A DNA stretch of 22,699 bases from Basidiobolus ranarum. Lineage: Eukaryota; Basidiobolomycota; Basidiobolomycetes; Basidiobolales. The stretch's first letter is position 1, and every line of letters begins with the position of its first letter. The stretch spans positions 1-22,699 of the forward strand of contig JASJQH010007056.1 of assembly GCA_040143965.1 (NCBI GenBank), given 5' to 3'. This document shows positions 1 to 12,096 of this stretch, in pieces. The notes beneath the pieces were generated by a model. The model worked only from the letters and a program-made list of their open reading frames with translations, was not told the origin of the DNA and made no database searches. A program made the position numbers and the translations under genes.

Positions 1-23
1 GCCATCACTAAAGAAGGGGATAC

Positions 24-563
24 TGTCATGATTCTGATCTTGGCATACTAATCCACTACAAATAGAACTTCTCTATTATTAGATTATGACATCATATCTG
101 CTATGCCTTCCCTTCTTGGCAATCTTGTGTAGATTCATCCAGATTACCTTATATGGAAGTCATTTCTTTGGAACATTCCATGAAACCTAACCAATCATGT
201 TATCCCACACATAGTGGTTTTCTGCCAAGACCTTCCATGGAAAGTCACCTCATCATCCTTATATCATCCTTACATCATCCCTCTTTGTATTGGTTGTTGT
301 AGTCCCCAACACCCCAACTCTTGAACTTGCCACAGTATATTCCCTATTAAGTATGTTATTTTTCAGCTTGCAATATCTATATAAACCCTATGTATTCCTT
401 GATCAGACCGAGGTCTGATCAACACCAGTTATCAATTAAAATTCTTGCCAACGTATCTTCCTTGTCCAGTCTTGTCTTGTCTTGTGGTCTACACCCAAGC
501 ACTCTCCTGCCTTCTAGTCTCCTGTTGTTGTTCCCAGTCCTTTTCCAGTTCCTTATTGTGACA
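24..563 (+). mobile_element. 3' LTR of an LTR retrotransposon (element body lies left of the window)
   Basis: A purine-rich tract (AAGAAGGGGATAC, 11-23) directly precedes a segment that opens with TGTCA and closes with TGACA at 559-563, the usual layout of a polypurine tract followed by a 3' LTR. A TATA-like box (CTATATAAA, about 377-385) lies inside, followed by a perfect 11-bp-arm palindrome at 399-422 and a CT-rich stretch with three CTTGT units (471-485), as expected for a U3-R-U5 arrangement. No gag or pol is in the window, so the superfamily is not determined. The target-site duplication cannot be tested because the 5' end is outside. The boundaries are inferred from terminal dinucleotides, the inverted TGTCA/TGACA ends and the tract position, not from a second LTR copy. 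A solo or truncated LTR is possible. Confidence 0.6.
399..422. repeat. Perfect palindrome just downstream of the LTR TATA box
   Basis: The arms TTGATCAGACC and GGTCTGATCAA are exact reverse complements separated by two bases (GA). It begins about 14 nt after the TATA-like box, so it would sit at or just before the expected transcript start and could form a hairpin in the 5' end of the retroelement RNA (inference). Confidence 0.8.
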
Positions 564-1139
564 GCTAAAGGGGATGAGCTGGAGCCAGAGCTTCCCATTA
601 GGCACTATGCACATACTATTCAGCAACATTCCAATACTACTTACTCAGCTATATAGTTGAAGATACAATATGAATGAGCCATTACACAGTATTATTGTTT
701 TAGAAATGGGATAATCTATTCAAGCAGTGACACATTTACTTGTGGCAGGACATTTGTGGACTGCAAGTTGGGGATATATTGGCTGAATTCTTGGCAGAAA
801 TTTGCCAAAATCCAAGAGCTTATTTTTGTTGTGAATGGTAACAAGAGTCAGTTATTTGCCAAGTGCAGTGCTATGCAAAATTTCAAATATTTAGCAATTT
901 TTCCACCATTAGTTTGCTGGTCAAGCATATTGATGTTGTTGAGTTATATCTGATTAGTCAAGTATGTGCATATGTAGAGACTAAACACAACAAGATTCTT
1001 GTATATTTTTAATCTCATTATGGCTGGAATACAAAGCCTAAAATATCTAAATAAAGGCATGCATATTAATTCAAATTCCTACAGCAGTAAACCGAGTAAG
1101 TTGCAATTCAAAAATTATTTATTTCACAAAAATTGCCAG
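564..1139. other. Spacer between the LTR and the HIRA-like fragment
   Basis: AT-rich sequence without recognisable coding homology. The short open frames here do not resemble WD40 repeats. It contains a small inverted repeat (TTGGCA, 6-nt gap, TGCCAA, 793-810) and the 9-mer ATTTGCCAA occurs twice (about 802 and 852). The open frame that runs into the HIRA exon extends back to 999, but family-like residues start only near 1140. A pyrimidine-rich CCTACAG at about 1079-1085 and a CCAG near 1139 are possible acceptors for an intron whose donor I cannot place. Confidence 0.5.
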
Positions 1140-2475
1140 AAATTAATAATGCATGCCAAATATGAGGATCAATATTTTAACATGGTAGCTTGCGAAGATG
1201 GGTGCCTTTATGTATATACATATAACGGGAAACGGTAATAGTGCGACGAGTTGTGAATTCCTATGCAATATTCTGAGCATTCTTTCATTTTGATTCCATA
1301 GACTCCTACCTTGTATGATGCTAGATGCGCCAGTTTCTTTTATAGACAGCTGTGGGGACTTCCTTATGTGTATCACGGCTGTTGGCCTGTTGAGTGTTTG
1401 GTAAGTGGAATTCGAGTCTTCGGGGTAAACGATTCGACTAACTAATGAACTAATTCAATGTCGCTTAGGAATGTCACACAGCAAACGGTGCTTATCTCTT
1501 CGGTTTCGCTATCACCTATTTTGCTCACTGCCACACTACCCTCGAATAGTCCACACAAATCTGTCAACATTACATCGGCCATTGTTCGTTCACAAGGACT
1601 ACCTCTAATAACTACTAGTGATGGCCAAGGCTACACATACCACCTTAATATGAAATCATGGGTTCGGATTGTCGATAGATGGTTTGTTGCCTCCGAGTTT
1701 TATGGCTCTACTAGCCTGGTTTCCGATGAAAAAAAGAACATCTTGTCTTCCTTACAACGAGCTGCCACTCGTAACTGTGAGGTTGAATTCATGCAAGGCC
1801 CATTCCCCCAAGCTCTACTTAGCACGGACCGTAAGGCACAAAGCGTAATCACCATGTCTCATCTAGAGGTAGATATAGATTCCTATTTCTTGGATATTCG
1901 TAAGGCATTTAGGTTGTTAATTTTGATGAAATGAACTCTAGTCGTCACTGGAATCTTCCAAATTGTTACAATCTCCCGCAGAATACCGTCATTGGTTATT
2001 ATGTTATGCCCGGCGCCTAGCGGATGAAGGGGCGGAACTTCGTGCTGAGGATTTATGCCGGGAATTGCTAGGGCCACTCTATCGGTACTTCAATTTTCTT
2101 TTAATAACGTCATACCCAGAGCGCCTCATTCATTCGTCTAATTTCTATTCGTCATCCAGACTCAGTAGCTCCAAGAGCTTGACCACTTCGAAATGGAATC
2201 CTTTGATATTGGTAAACAGCATCAGTTGAGTTGAATGGAGGCGTTTCTAGCAATACTAAATTATCTACATTAAAGGGATTCCCTAAGCATGAGTTACTAC
2301 GTGAAATCTTGCCTATTCTAGGTTTGTACACTCTTTCTCGCCACTTCCAACCCCCACCATTCAGTATATAATATGTTATTTTACAGGTGGCAACCGTTGT
2401 CTCCAGCGAATCTCCACCGAGTACAGCAAGTCGCTGAAGGAACTAGCGCCAGAAAACCCAATGGATCAACCTTAA
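1140..2475 (+). CDS. HIRA: HIRA/Hir1-type histone chaperone, C-terminal part only (5' half missing or interrupted)
   Basis: HIRA/Hir1 deposits histone H3-H4 independently of replication within the nuclear HIR complex. Visible exons are about 1140-1234, 1302-1400, 1469-1868, 1942-2211, 2276-2321 and 2387-2475. Introns are 64-73 nt, GT-AG, and the frame is unbroken to TAA. The spliced protein has the HIRA C-terminal (TUP1-like enhancer of split) pattern: ACEDGCLYVYTYNGKRLLP, LDAPVSFID, a GLLSVW strand, GLPLITTSDGQGYTYHLNM, RIVDRWFVASEF, then an ARRLADEG helix, AEDLCRELLGP and KHELLREILPIL near the end. The N-terminal WD40 propeller (about 400 residues in the family) is absent from the window. 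Upstream is only about 580 bp of noncoding sequence and then an LTR, so the gene is either split by the retroelement, has a long intron, or is a 5'-truncated copy. The intact C-terminal frame argues against an old pseudogene. Confidence 0.85.
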
Positions 2476-2869
2476 CTAAACATTCTGTACCCAATTGATT
2501 GCCTCGTGGAACAAACAAATATACTTTTCTAAACCACACACTATGTATTAACTCTTTTCCTTTTCACGTTCGATGGTAATTTTGTATAAACACGCAGTTG
2601 TGTTGGTTTAATGAAACGGTATTAGGATCCTTAATCGTCAAGTTAATTTATTGGACCTGTTTAGATTTGTCCCGAGAGATACTATTGTTTCTATGAGAGT
2701 TAAAGAGAAATTCCCATTGACTTTCTTAATTTTGTGGTAAAATAAAGAAACTGACATGAATGTGAAACTTATTCAAGACAACTAAAATGCAATAAGAATC
2801 GCTTCTTTCTGCCTGTATGACCTCCAAGGTCAAAATACTTCTGGTTTCTACTACGACCAAGTCAATCTT
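2476..2869. other. Convergent intergenic region
   Basis: Lies between the stop codons of the HIRA-like gene and the zinc-finger gene. It is AT-rich 3'-flanking sequence; AAAATAAAG at about 2739-2747 could serve as a polyadenylation signal for the plus strand. No coding or RNA gene is recognised. Confidence 0.6.
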
Positions 2870-3477
2870 CTATGATTCTTCCTCTGTTTCGAGATCCATC
2901 TCTTTAACCAACCACTCGACTTTTCTGACTTCAGTTAAAGTGTATGCAGGTCTCTTACTCTGAGGGAGAGATTTAGCAGCCTCTTCTAGAGTTCGAAAGT
3001 GAGTAGGACTAGTAAGATGTTTGACCTTCAAAAAGAGGAATCAGTTCACGTATTTTAAATGGCAGTAAACAACCGATTCAACATTTACCCAGTCATGATA
3101 ATACTCGAATTCTCTCTTACAAGTTGAGCATCGCCAAGTTCTATGTTCTAACATAGGATCGGAGGTTTGTGTAGGTTTACTAGTTCCAACTGAATAGTTC
3201 ACTTTTCTACGTAAGTGTCTCTTTGAAGTAAAGTGTCTGTCATACTCGCTTAAGGTTTGAAACCTCTTATCTGGACAGACGGAACAACGTAGATTTGGGC
3301 ATACCTCAGCCTTGGTTAGGGTAAAGTGGTAATTAGCACTAACGAAGGCACTTTCAGTCATGTATAAAAGGTTACCTGTAATTTTTTTAGTCTCTTCTTC
3401 GTATGAGTATTGCTTGATTTTTCACTAGTCGTCAAACACTGCTCGATGGTGGTTGAACTGTGAGATGAATTGGGCAT
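2870..3477 (-). CDS. Small protein with two C2H2 (U1/JAZ-like) zinc fingers
   Basis: Three exons on the minus strand, 3477-3376, 3310-3089 and 3025-2870, separated by introns of 65 and 63 nt, give 159 residues. The start at 3477 is chosen because joining it restores a continuous frame into the first finger; the internal Met at 3361 lies inside the first intron. Finger 1 is C43-x2-C46 with H60-x5-H66. Finger 2 is C95-x2-C98 with H111-x5-H117, and its second histidine pair is supplied only after the second intron is removed. The five-residue His spacing (HFTSKRH, HLTSPTH) is typical of U1-type fingers that bind RNA or double-stranded RNA, rather than of the H-x3-H DNA-binding type. The N-terminus has a lysine-rich KKRLKK patch, and the C-terminus ends in acidic DLETEEES. 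I cannot assign an ortholog. It is convergent with the HIRA-like gene. Confidence 0.75.
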
Positions 3478-4123
3478 GGAGGTGTACCTTGGTTATTTTT
3501 TTACGCCATATGTACAATGGGTTAACGAGAACGATATCATTAATTTCTCAAGATAAACATTGGATTCTCAACCACTTCACTGATTGAATGAAAATCAATG
3601 GATTTCTTTTTGTCTTTGATGAAATTACATTAATACATGGTAGTATTGCAGTTATCTCCACTGCGTTCCTACTAATTTCATGCAGGCATATAAATATACA
3701 ATTGTTGTTGACACAACTTCGAGTTCTATCTTTGTCTTTGATGCGAATGGACTACTAGCTGTCTGCCTATTCAATCACATTATTCTATATCCATCGAAGT
3801 AATTGTATACTTTCAAATTGCTACTTTTGCATGCCAAACTTACCTATAGTCTCCATATAAATATACAATGATGAGTATATTTGTTCATTACTTATCATTG
3901 GTCTATCTCCGAGTCTCCTATTTTATCTAAGGGTCCTTTCTACTATTTAGGTGGTAAGGGACAATTTAATCAAAAATCATGATATCAGCACTATCCAACA
4001 GTTATGATCGGCTTCAATCAAGTTCAATCTAGTTTTTGACACAAATATATATATAAAACACAATCCCTTCTGTACTTGAGAGAATTAGGAATACGTCGCA
4101 AGTGGCATTATTCTTGTAAGTCA
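3478..4123. other. Intergenic region upstream of the zinc-finger gene
   Basis: Very AT-rich, no convincing coding frame. ATATAAATATACAAT occurs twice (about 3689-3703 and 3855-3869), and TTTGTCTTTGATG occurs twice (about 3608-3620 and 3731-3743), which suggests an old degenerate duplication. A TATATATATAAAA run lies at about 4046-4058. Confidence 0.5.
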
Positions 4124-4318
4124 TTAGAAAAATAACTGACTGCTTATAAAAAGCAAACAAGTCGTTGAAGATATACTATAGTAGTGGAGGGTATTCTCCA
4201 AATTGATTTGACACTTACCTATTCCCACCAGGCGACAACGCGTAGAAAACTTCCATTCACCAGTTTCTAGACTACTTATCATGCTAGGCATCATAACGCA
4301 AAACTCGTTTGAAGTCAT
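4124..4318 (-). CDS. Possible small gene, unrecognised (weak)
   Basis: A frame opens at ATG 4318 and contains a good donor (GGTAAGT) after 34 codons, at ...STRCRLVGIG. A plausible acceptor (ATAAGCAG, ending near 4141) would extend it to ...CRLVGIVSYFSNDLQE before a stop, giving only about 45 residues. The CRLVGIV segment looks like a beta strand of a small OB-fold protein such as the telomere protein Ten1, but that is a guess from a handful of residues and no further exon is found. It may be noncoding. Confidence 0.25.
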   Translation of the reverse strand: MTSNEFCVMMPSMISSLETGEWKFSTRCRLVGIGKCQINLENTLHYYSISSTTCLLFISSQLFF

Positions 4319-4702
4319 TATGACACTTGATCGTTATGACGGCTGAAATTTTCCAAGTGGGATCCGCAATTTATTTGAATTGAATGGTTGCTAAAAATCT
4401 CTCTACCTAGTTCGTAGCTAATAGAATTTCCTTGGCTATTGCAAGGAAAGTTCAAAATGAAAAGGGTATTAAATGTGAGGATCTACCACTTGAATGAGAG
4501 AAGAAGGATGCATATTTTGGAGTCTTATAAGGGCCAACTATGAACATGAAGCTGCATGAAAGAAAAGTGGTGTGGCATAAGGGTAGACCTGGGCATGGGT
4601 ATTGGTTTACCAAGATTGAAGATAAACTATAGATCGTACGGGAAGAAAATCTGAAGAGCTTGCAAGATCCAATGTACGGAAAGGGTGTTTACCATGCAAT
4701 AA
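4319..4702. other. Intergenic stretch 3' of the kinase
   Basis: No coding frame of family-like composition on either strand and no RNA gene recognised. It includes the 3' flank of the kinase gene on the minus strand. Confidence 0.5.
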
Positions 4703-6657
<1,955 letters not shown>

Positions 6658-8090
6658 GTTTGTTCAGTCCAAAAATATCCAGTAGAAAGTTCGAAGGAGA
6701 AGAGATTCGGTTGGAATCCTTGAGTGCAAAGTTGTAGTAAACGAGAATAGATGAGGTAAAAGGGAGTGGTAATGACAGAGCAATATATAAGAATTTAGTG
6801 CGGCTTTACTTTGGTGTGAATGAGTAAAAGTTCTTGTTGCTATGAGTTAATATATGAAAGCTAGTGTTGGTCAGCAGTTACTAGCTTTTACGGGACTCTA
6901 TTCTATTTAGTGCCAGAAGTTAGAAAGAGACCGAACCCAAAGTCGTAAAGACAAAGTATCGAAGGAAGGAGAAGAGGCGTTGGAAATTCCTAATCAAATG
7001 AGAAAGCAATAGTGACGGGATAAGGTTTAGCAGGAGTATGGAAATCCGACAATGGTATCCAAGTGGAGCCGTAAATAGTTGCAGTCTCAATGCAAAACAG
7101 ATTAAATCAAGGGAGTCAATGCTGAATGAAATCCACTTACTGAACAGAAAGTTGATTCAGGGATATTCGGGTTGGATAAGATGTCAAACAGTTCGATGAA
7201 AAAATCTAACATTAGTAACCGAGTCAAATGGCTCGCCAGGACCTATCTGTATATTTTGTAATCAGATGCCTTTTTTACTCTTCTGTTGTTATTGAGACCC
7301 AAAACCATGAGCACAAGTAATTATGGACCAATCGTGGAGCTTACCTAGGTACCAACCCAGCTATTTGGTCTGTCAATAAGGCTTCTAGGTAGGACCAATA
7401 CGTAATCTATTTGTTTTTAATTTCCCCTCACTTGTGGTCACGTTGGTGCAGGGCCTAATTTGAATCAACTCGCTAATTCAAGTATTGCATCGCCATATCG
7501 GTCAGCGGCAATCGTGGTGATATAACTCTATATAAGGCTGCATGGGCAGGACAGGATCTAGGCTAGCCGCTGTGTTAACTACTACAAAGAAGCGAATGTT
7601 GTATGCCCTAAGTCGTCTTGAATGGAAAGTAGGCCGCGCCACATCCATTGGGTACGGTATGAGCCACGCCCGGGTCCTAACGGTTCCTCATCGCAAGTTG
7701 CTTCGAACTGTTAGTGCCATAGATGAAGCCCTAGCCATCTATAGGGTCTAAGAGACGCGGATACATTCGGGTAGAGAAAGGGCAAACAATAGATAATTGA
7801 CAGAATATTAGTTTGTTAAGTTCCGTAACATTTTGTTGAATAAATCGTTGAAATGGTTGTTGGTTGTTGGCCGGAGATAAGGAGAATCCGCTACAATGGG
7901 AAAGGGGTGATTGTTGAGTGATCAAATTGGCATGCATCATGTGACGGCAATGTGGTCGGTATTATTGGTGAAAGCATAAAATGCTCACTACGAATGCCAC
8001 AAACCCTTTGTTAACTGGCTTTGGAGGTAAAATCGGTCATTCAAGGTGTAAATCAATCTTTCTAATCCCATTAAACCATTAAAATCCCAA
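6658..8090. other. Divergent promoter region between the kinase and the S41 peptidase
   Basis: About 1.4 kb with no recognised gene. A locally GC-richer block (about 7540-7750) follows a TATA-like box (CTATATAAGG, 7528-7537) and holds an open frame of 69 codons (7542-7751). The TATA box is only a few bases before that ATG, so transcription from it would probably start inside the frame. The block could be a noncoding transcript, but I see no match to tRNA, snRNA, SRP or RNase P signatures. Confidence 0.45.
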
Positions 8091-10160
8091 ATGATAATCT
8101 CTAAACCCCAAAGTTTAATTCTGTTGGTTGGCCTCCTTCAAGGCCTAACACTAGCCAATCCAACACCACAAATTCAGCAATCCGATCCATGTACCACCTT
8201 ATCCCGTAGTTCAGGAGATTTCCTAACTTACGACACAGTCCTAGAATGCTATAGAAATATACCATTCGCAGAGAATGTGAGAGAACAAACTGTGAGCAAT
8301 CTAATGAAGGCCCTTCAATTCTATGTGTTTAAAAATGTCGCTAAAGAAGGCCCTGAGGGGATAGATTTAATTCAAGAGCTGGAAGATCTGTTGGTGGCGA
8401 ATTTCACTAATGATTTCGATTTTCAAGAAAGTGTTCATGAAGTATTTGTGCCGTTGAACGATGGCCACGTAGGATACCAGCCTAATTGCTATCGAACTAT
8501 GAGCTTCACTCAAGCATTCCCGTTGATTTCATATGTAGATTCAGAAAATATCCAACGTGTGTACATACTGGATCATCTAGTATTCCGACGAGGACTATAT
8601 GACAAAGTAAAGGAACTTTCTGGCGTTAGTGTTGACAAGTATCTAGGGATGGAAGTTACCGAGATCGATGGTGTACCGGTACTTGAAGCATTACAGCAAT
8701 TTGCCGACGAGGAGCTAGGTCGAACCAAGGACTCTCAACAACGATTTGAAATGTTACTTGCTAACCATGCGCTGTCCTCTTCAGGCCAATGGCGAAGTTT
8801 CTTTGGATATTGGGCATCACCAGGAATTGTTCCAGATAAATCTAGTGTAACTTACACCATTCGATCACCTCAATATGCTTCTACAACGGTGACCATCCCA
8901 TGGATTGCCGTTTCCCAAGTCAAGTTGAACAGCTTTTCAGATACACAAAGCTATAAAAAGGAGTTCTGCGATGTAGACACTACAAGTCCATATGGAGTAC
9001 AATTTCTGAATCCTTCGACCTTAGGTCTGTTACCAGAACCAGGGCCAGGGGAATCTGAGGTGGAGAATCCATCTACACCTTACGGTAAATTTCCGGTCAC
9101 ATTAAACAATCCTATAGTTAGTACAGGGCTATTAAAGTTCTACCAGCTTGATAGTAACACTGGAGTGCTAGTGCTGCCAACGTTTTCTCTGGGCGACAAG
9201 ATGACGTTAAATGAATTCGATACCTATATGGAACGAGGCTTGGATAAGTTTAAACAACTTGGTATAAAGAAACTGATATTAGTAAGTGGTAAACGGTAGA
9301 CTAGTATTATTGACAGGCTTTAACATTCCTCTATTGTTAAGGACTTTACCAACAATCCAGGCGGGTCAATATGCCTTGGTTACAAATTAGTGAATTATCT
9401 GTTCCCTCAAATTCCACGTTCACAGCTTTATTATCAATCTGACCTCAGTCGGACACCACTATCGATGGAACTTTCCAAACGTAACTCTATTTGGAGATGC
9501 TCAAACTACTTCGATCCTCAGGAAAACGTCTTACATGGGCCACTTTCTTGTATGTTACCAGGAATGACATACAATAGGGGAGGCGAGCCATCGGATTTCA
9601 CCCATTTGATGCAATACAACTGCGATTACCAAGTAAATCGAAATATAGTCCGCGAGCCGTGGTTTCAGGCCCAGAATGTAGCAATAGTAACCAATGGTAG
9701 ATGTGCGTCGACCTGCTCCTCGGTTTCAAAGTATGTTCTATGTTTTTCTGTTGACGTACATTTCCCATCTAATATTTCTCTATTGCATAGCTTTTTGCAA
9801 CGAGTTCTGAAAGTTCGTACTTTTGTTACCTCTCCTTTTCCTTCGGGCACTAATCCACCGATTAGCACTGCTCCTGGCGGAATGGTTTTCACGTATGACA
9901 ACCTACTGTGGCAAATCGTAGATGCGGGCTTGGGCAAGAGAGAAGATGCGCCTAAGAAATTTCCCCAAAAAGCCGACTTCTATTTCACTATCATGGAGAA
10001 TTATGGCTGGAATTCAAGTCTGCCTGATGAGTATGCTCAACGGCCAGCCACTGACCGAGTGGTCATAGATGAAAACAAATTCTTTAATCCAGTTGACGTA
10101 TGGACCGAAGTGTCGGAGAGGATGAGCTGTAACAAACAACAGCATCATAGTAAGGATTAG
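8091..10160 (+). CDS. Secreted S41-family (CPAF/tail-specific-like) serine peptidase
   Basis: Exons 8091-9281, 9342-9730 and 9791-10160 encode 649 aa. The N-terminus is a clear signal peptide (hydrophobic LILLVGLLQGLTLA, likely cut near LANPT), so the product is predicted to be extracellular. Landmarks of the fungal S41 group are the propeptide-like/PDZ-like region with NDGHVGYQPNCY, MEVTEIDGVPVLEAL, the core strand IKKLIL joined to DFTNNPGGSICLGY (398-411), and NVAIVTNGRCASTCS, in which Ser520 is the likely nucleophile. Both introns are exactly 60 nt. The second (9731-9790, GTATGT...CTAAT...ATAG) is stop-free and a multiple of three, so intron-retained mRNA would stay in frame. I splice it because the retained sequence is hydrophobic and breaks the family-like segment. 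Substrate unknown. Start is the first Met and is directly followed by the signal peptide. Confidence 0.87.
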
Positions 10161-10625
10161 AAGTACCAGACACTAATCCTTCATGATCTTCTCTCTTCGC
10201 AAACATAGAATGGCTAAAGCAATGCCACCGAAATTGAATATTTCCAAATGTTGTACATATACACCTATATAAACAATATCCGGTATTTGAATAAACTCGA
10301 TTACAGTCTTGCTGTTCTTTAATTTCCATTCAACCACCAGCTGGCATATTTTGGCGAGTCAGCACACTCTCACTATGGAGATATTTGGTCATTGAGAAGA
10401 TTAGTGAAAAGCTCAAACTGATCTACAAAACCGGTTGGTGTCACATCCTTAGCTAATACATCACAACAAGAAGAGTATCTTATCATTCCAATGATCTTCG
10501 ACGGAGAAATATATGACAGTTTTAAGTTCCCTTTAAAACCAGGCTTCCCCACTGGCATTCTGCTTGTCGACAGTCTATCCTGGATTGATCTAGTCAGGCT
10601 GTTACACCGGTCCATCTGCTTAACC
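10161..10625. other. Intergenic region upstream of the MFS gene
   Basis: Promoter/UTR space between two genes on the same strand. The MFS reading frame is open upstream to 10491, so a start at ATG 10491 with 45 extra codons cannot be excluded. The minus-strand open frame overlapping here lacks any recognisable domain and mirrors the transporter N-terminal exon. Confidence 0.5.
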
Positions 10626-12096
10626 ATGACTTGTAGTGAACTTGAGAAAGTACCTTTGGAACTACTAGAGGTTGAGTCAGACCTTAAGAGAGATACCGAA
10701 GTAAACTTGCCCAACGCATCTGATTCATTTCCAGAGGGGGGATGGGGATGGCTGGTCGTAGCCTCGAGCTTTCTCATTCATTTCATAGTATTGGGCATCC
10801 AATATACGTTTGGAATTTACCAGCAACATTACACAGCTGTAGTGTTTCCGGGGGTTAAAGAATCGGAAGTATCTTTAATCGGAACTCTAGGCTCTTCTAT
10901 AATGTTTATTTTTGGAATAGTCGCTGGTAGATTGGCAGATTCTTATGGATTTAAAAAAGTACAATTCACCGGCAATATAGTTTTATGTGGCGGATTAATT
11001 GCTGCTTCATTCGCAAGTCAGGTACAGAAACATTTTATTATCTAACTTAATTATCATCTAACTTTGGATTCTCAGGTTTGGCACCTTTACTTATCTCAAG
11101 GAGTACTCTATGGGCTTGGTGGGTCACTCTGCTTCTTTCCTGCCGTAAGTATTCCTTCTCAATGGTTTGCTAAGCGCAGGGGTTTGGCCACTGGGATTGC
11201 TGTCTCTGGGGGTGGGATTGGCGGTCTGGTATTGGCACCTATTACCAGAAGCTTGATTGCTAAATTTGGGTTTAGGTGGAGCTTGAGAATCCTCGGATTG
11301 AGTGGATTTATCTTATTAAGCTTGGCCTCTGTTCTGTTGAAAACTCGAATTCAAAACAACTCGAGATCACCAATCATAGACCTTTCGCTCTTTAACAGTC
11401 CAAAATTCTCTATTCTATTTCTGATTGGAATGATAGTAAGCTTTGGCTACTTGGTGCCATTCTTCTTTTTACCAAGTAAGTAAAGAGATTTAGGACAACT
11501 ATCTTTACTAAATGCAGTCACAACCTAACGATTTTGCTCCTAGATTATGTCTTGTACAGTGGATTGTCCATCGAAATTGGATCATTACTCTTGGGCTTAT
11601 TGAATGGCTCCTCCGCACTTGGGAGAGTTATGCTTGGTTATATAGCGGATGGAATTGGACGCGTAAACAGTCTGTTTATGTCATTATTCATCGGAACTCT
11701 TTCTATATTTTTGTTATGGAGCTTGTCTTCAGGATTTATTTCATTGTTGATTTTTGTGTTACTGTATGGCTTTACCGCTGGTGGTTTTGTCAGTCTGTTT
11801 CCAGTAGTGGCATCTGAGGTTCATGGTATGTGATCACCTTTCAATCATATTGCACTCTCACTTTGTGGGTTAACGAACATCGACATGTAGGTGCGGAAAA
11901 ACTTGCTACTGTAGCTGGTTTCTTGTACGTTTCTATTGGTTTTGGTAGCTTGGTGGGTATACCCATTGCTGGTGCTATTTTAGATGCGTCTCGCCATTTA
12001 GAACATTTCACTTATCTGCCCATTATACTCTACTCTGGGTTCATGATGCTATTGGGCTCAATATTAGCTGGAATTCTAAAATTTGTCAAATCTTAG
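10626..12096 (+). CDS. MFS transporter, monocarboxylate-porter (MCT/Mch) family
   Basis: Four exons (10626-11021, 11076-11475, 11544-11825, 11891-12096), introns 54-68 nt, 427 aa. It is predicted to be a plasma-membrane or vacuolar permease for a small organic acid or related solute; fungal MCT-like members include the riboflavin transporter Mch5, so the substrate is open. The family signature EGGWGWLVV begins TM1, and twelve hydrophobic segments can be counted. MFS motif A-like loops occur after TM2 (GRLADSYGFKKVQ) and after TM8 (LGYIADGIGRVN). The TM4-TM5 region carries the typical SQWFAKRRGLATGIAVSGGGIGG. The start at 10626 is preferred because it gives a short acidic cytosolic tail (about 35 residues) as in relatives. 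Its neighbour upstream on the same strand is the secreted peptidase; no shared regulation is evident. Confidence 0.9.

Noticed and set aside
198-563. Alternative LTR start at TGTTATCCC (198)
   Set aside because: The TGTCA at 24 pairs exactly with the terminal TGACA and follows a polypurine tract, which is a better boundary.
572-594. TGGAGCCAGAGC after the LTR as an initiator-tRNA primer binding site (which would make this a 5' LTR)
   Set aside because: Only a partial match, it is not placed directly at the LTR end, and no gag-like frame follows; the upstream purine tract supports a 3' LTR.
7660-7725. tRNA-like B-box (GCTTCGAACT) in the GC-richer block
   Set aside because: No matching A-box at the right distance and no cloverleaf can be drawn.
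10373-10777. 134-codon minus-strand frame overlapping the MFS first exon
   Set aside because: Antisense shadow of the transporter N-terminal exon and its leader; no domain, and low-complexity Ser content reflects the opposite strand.
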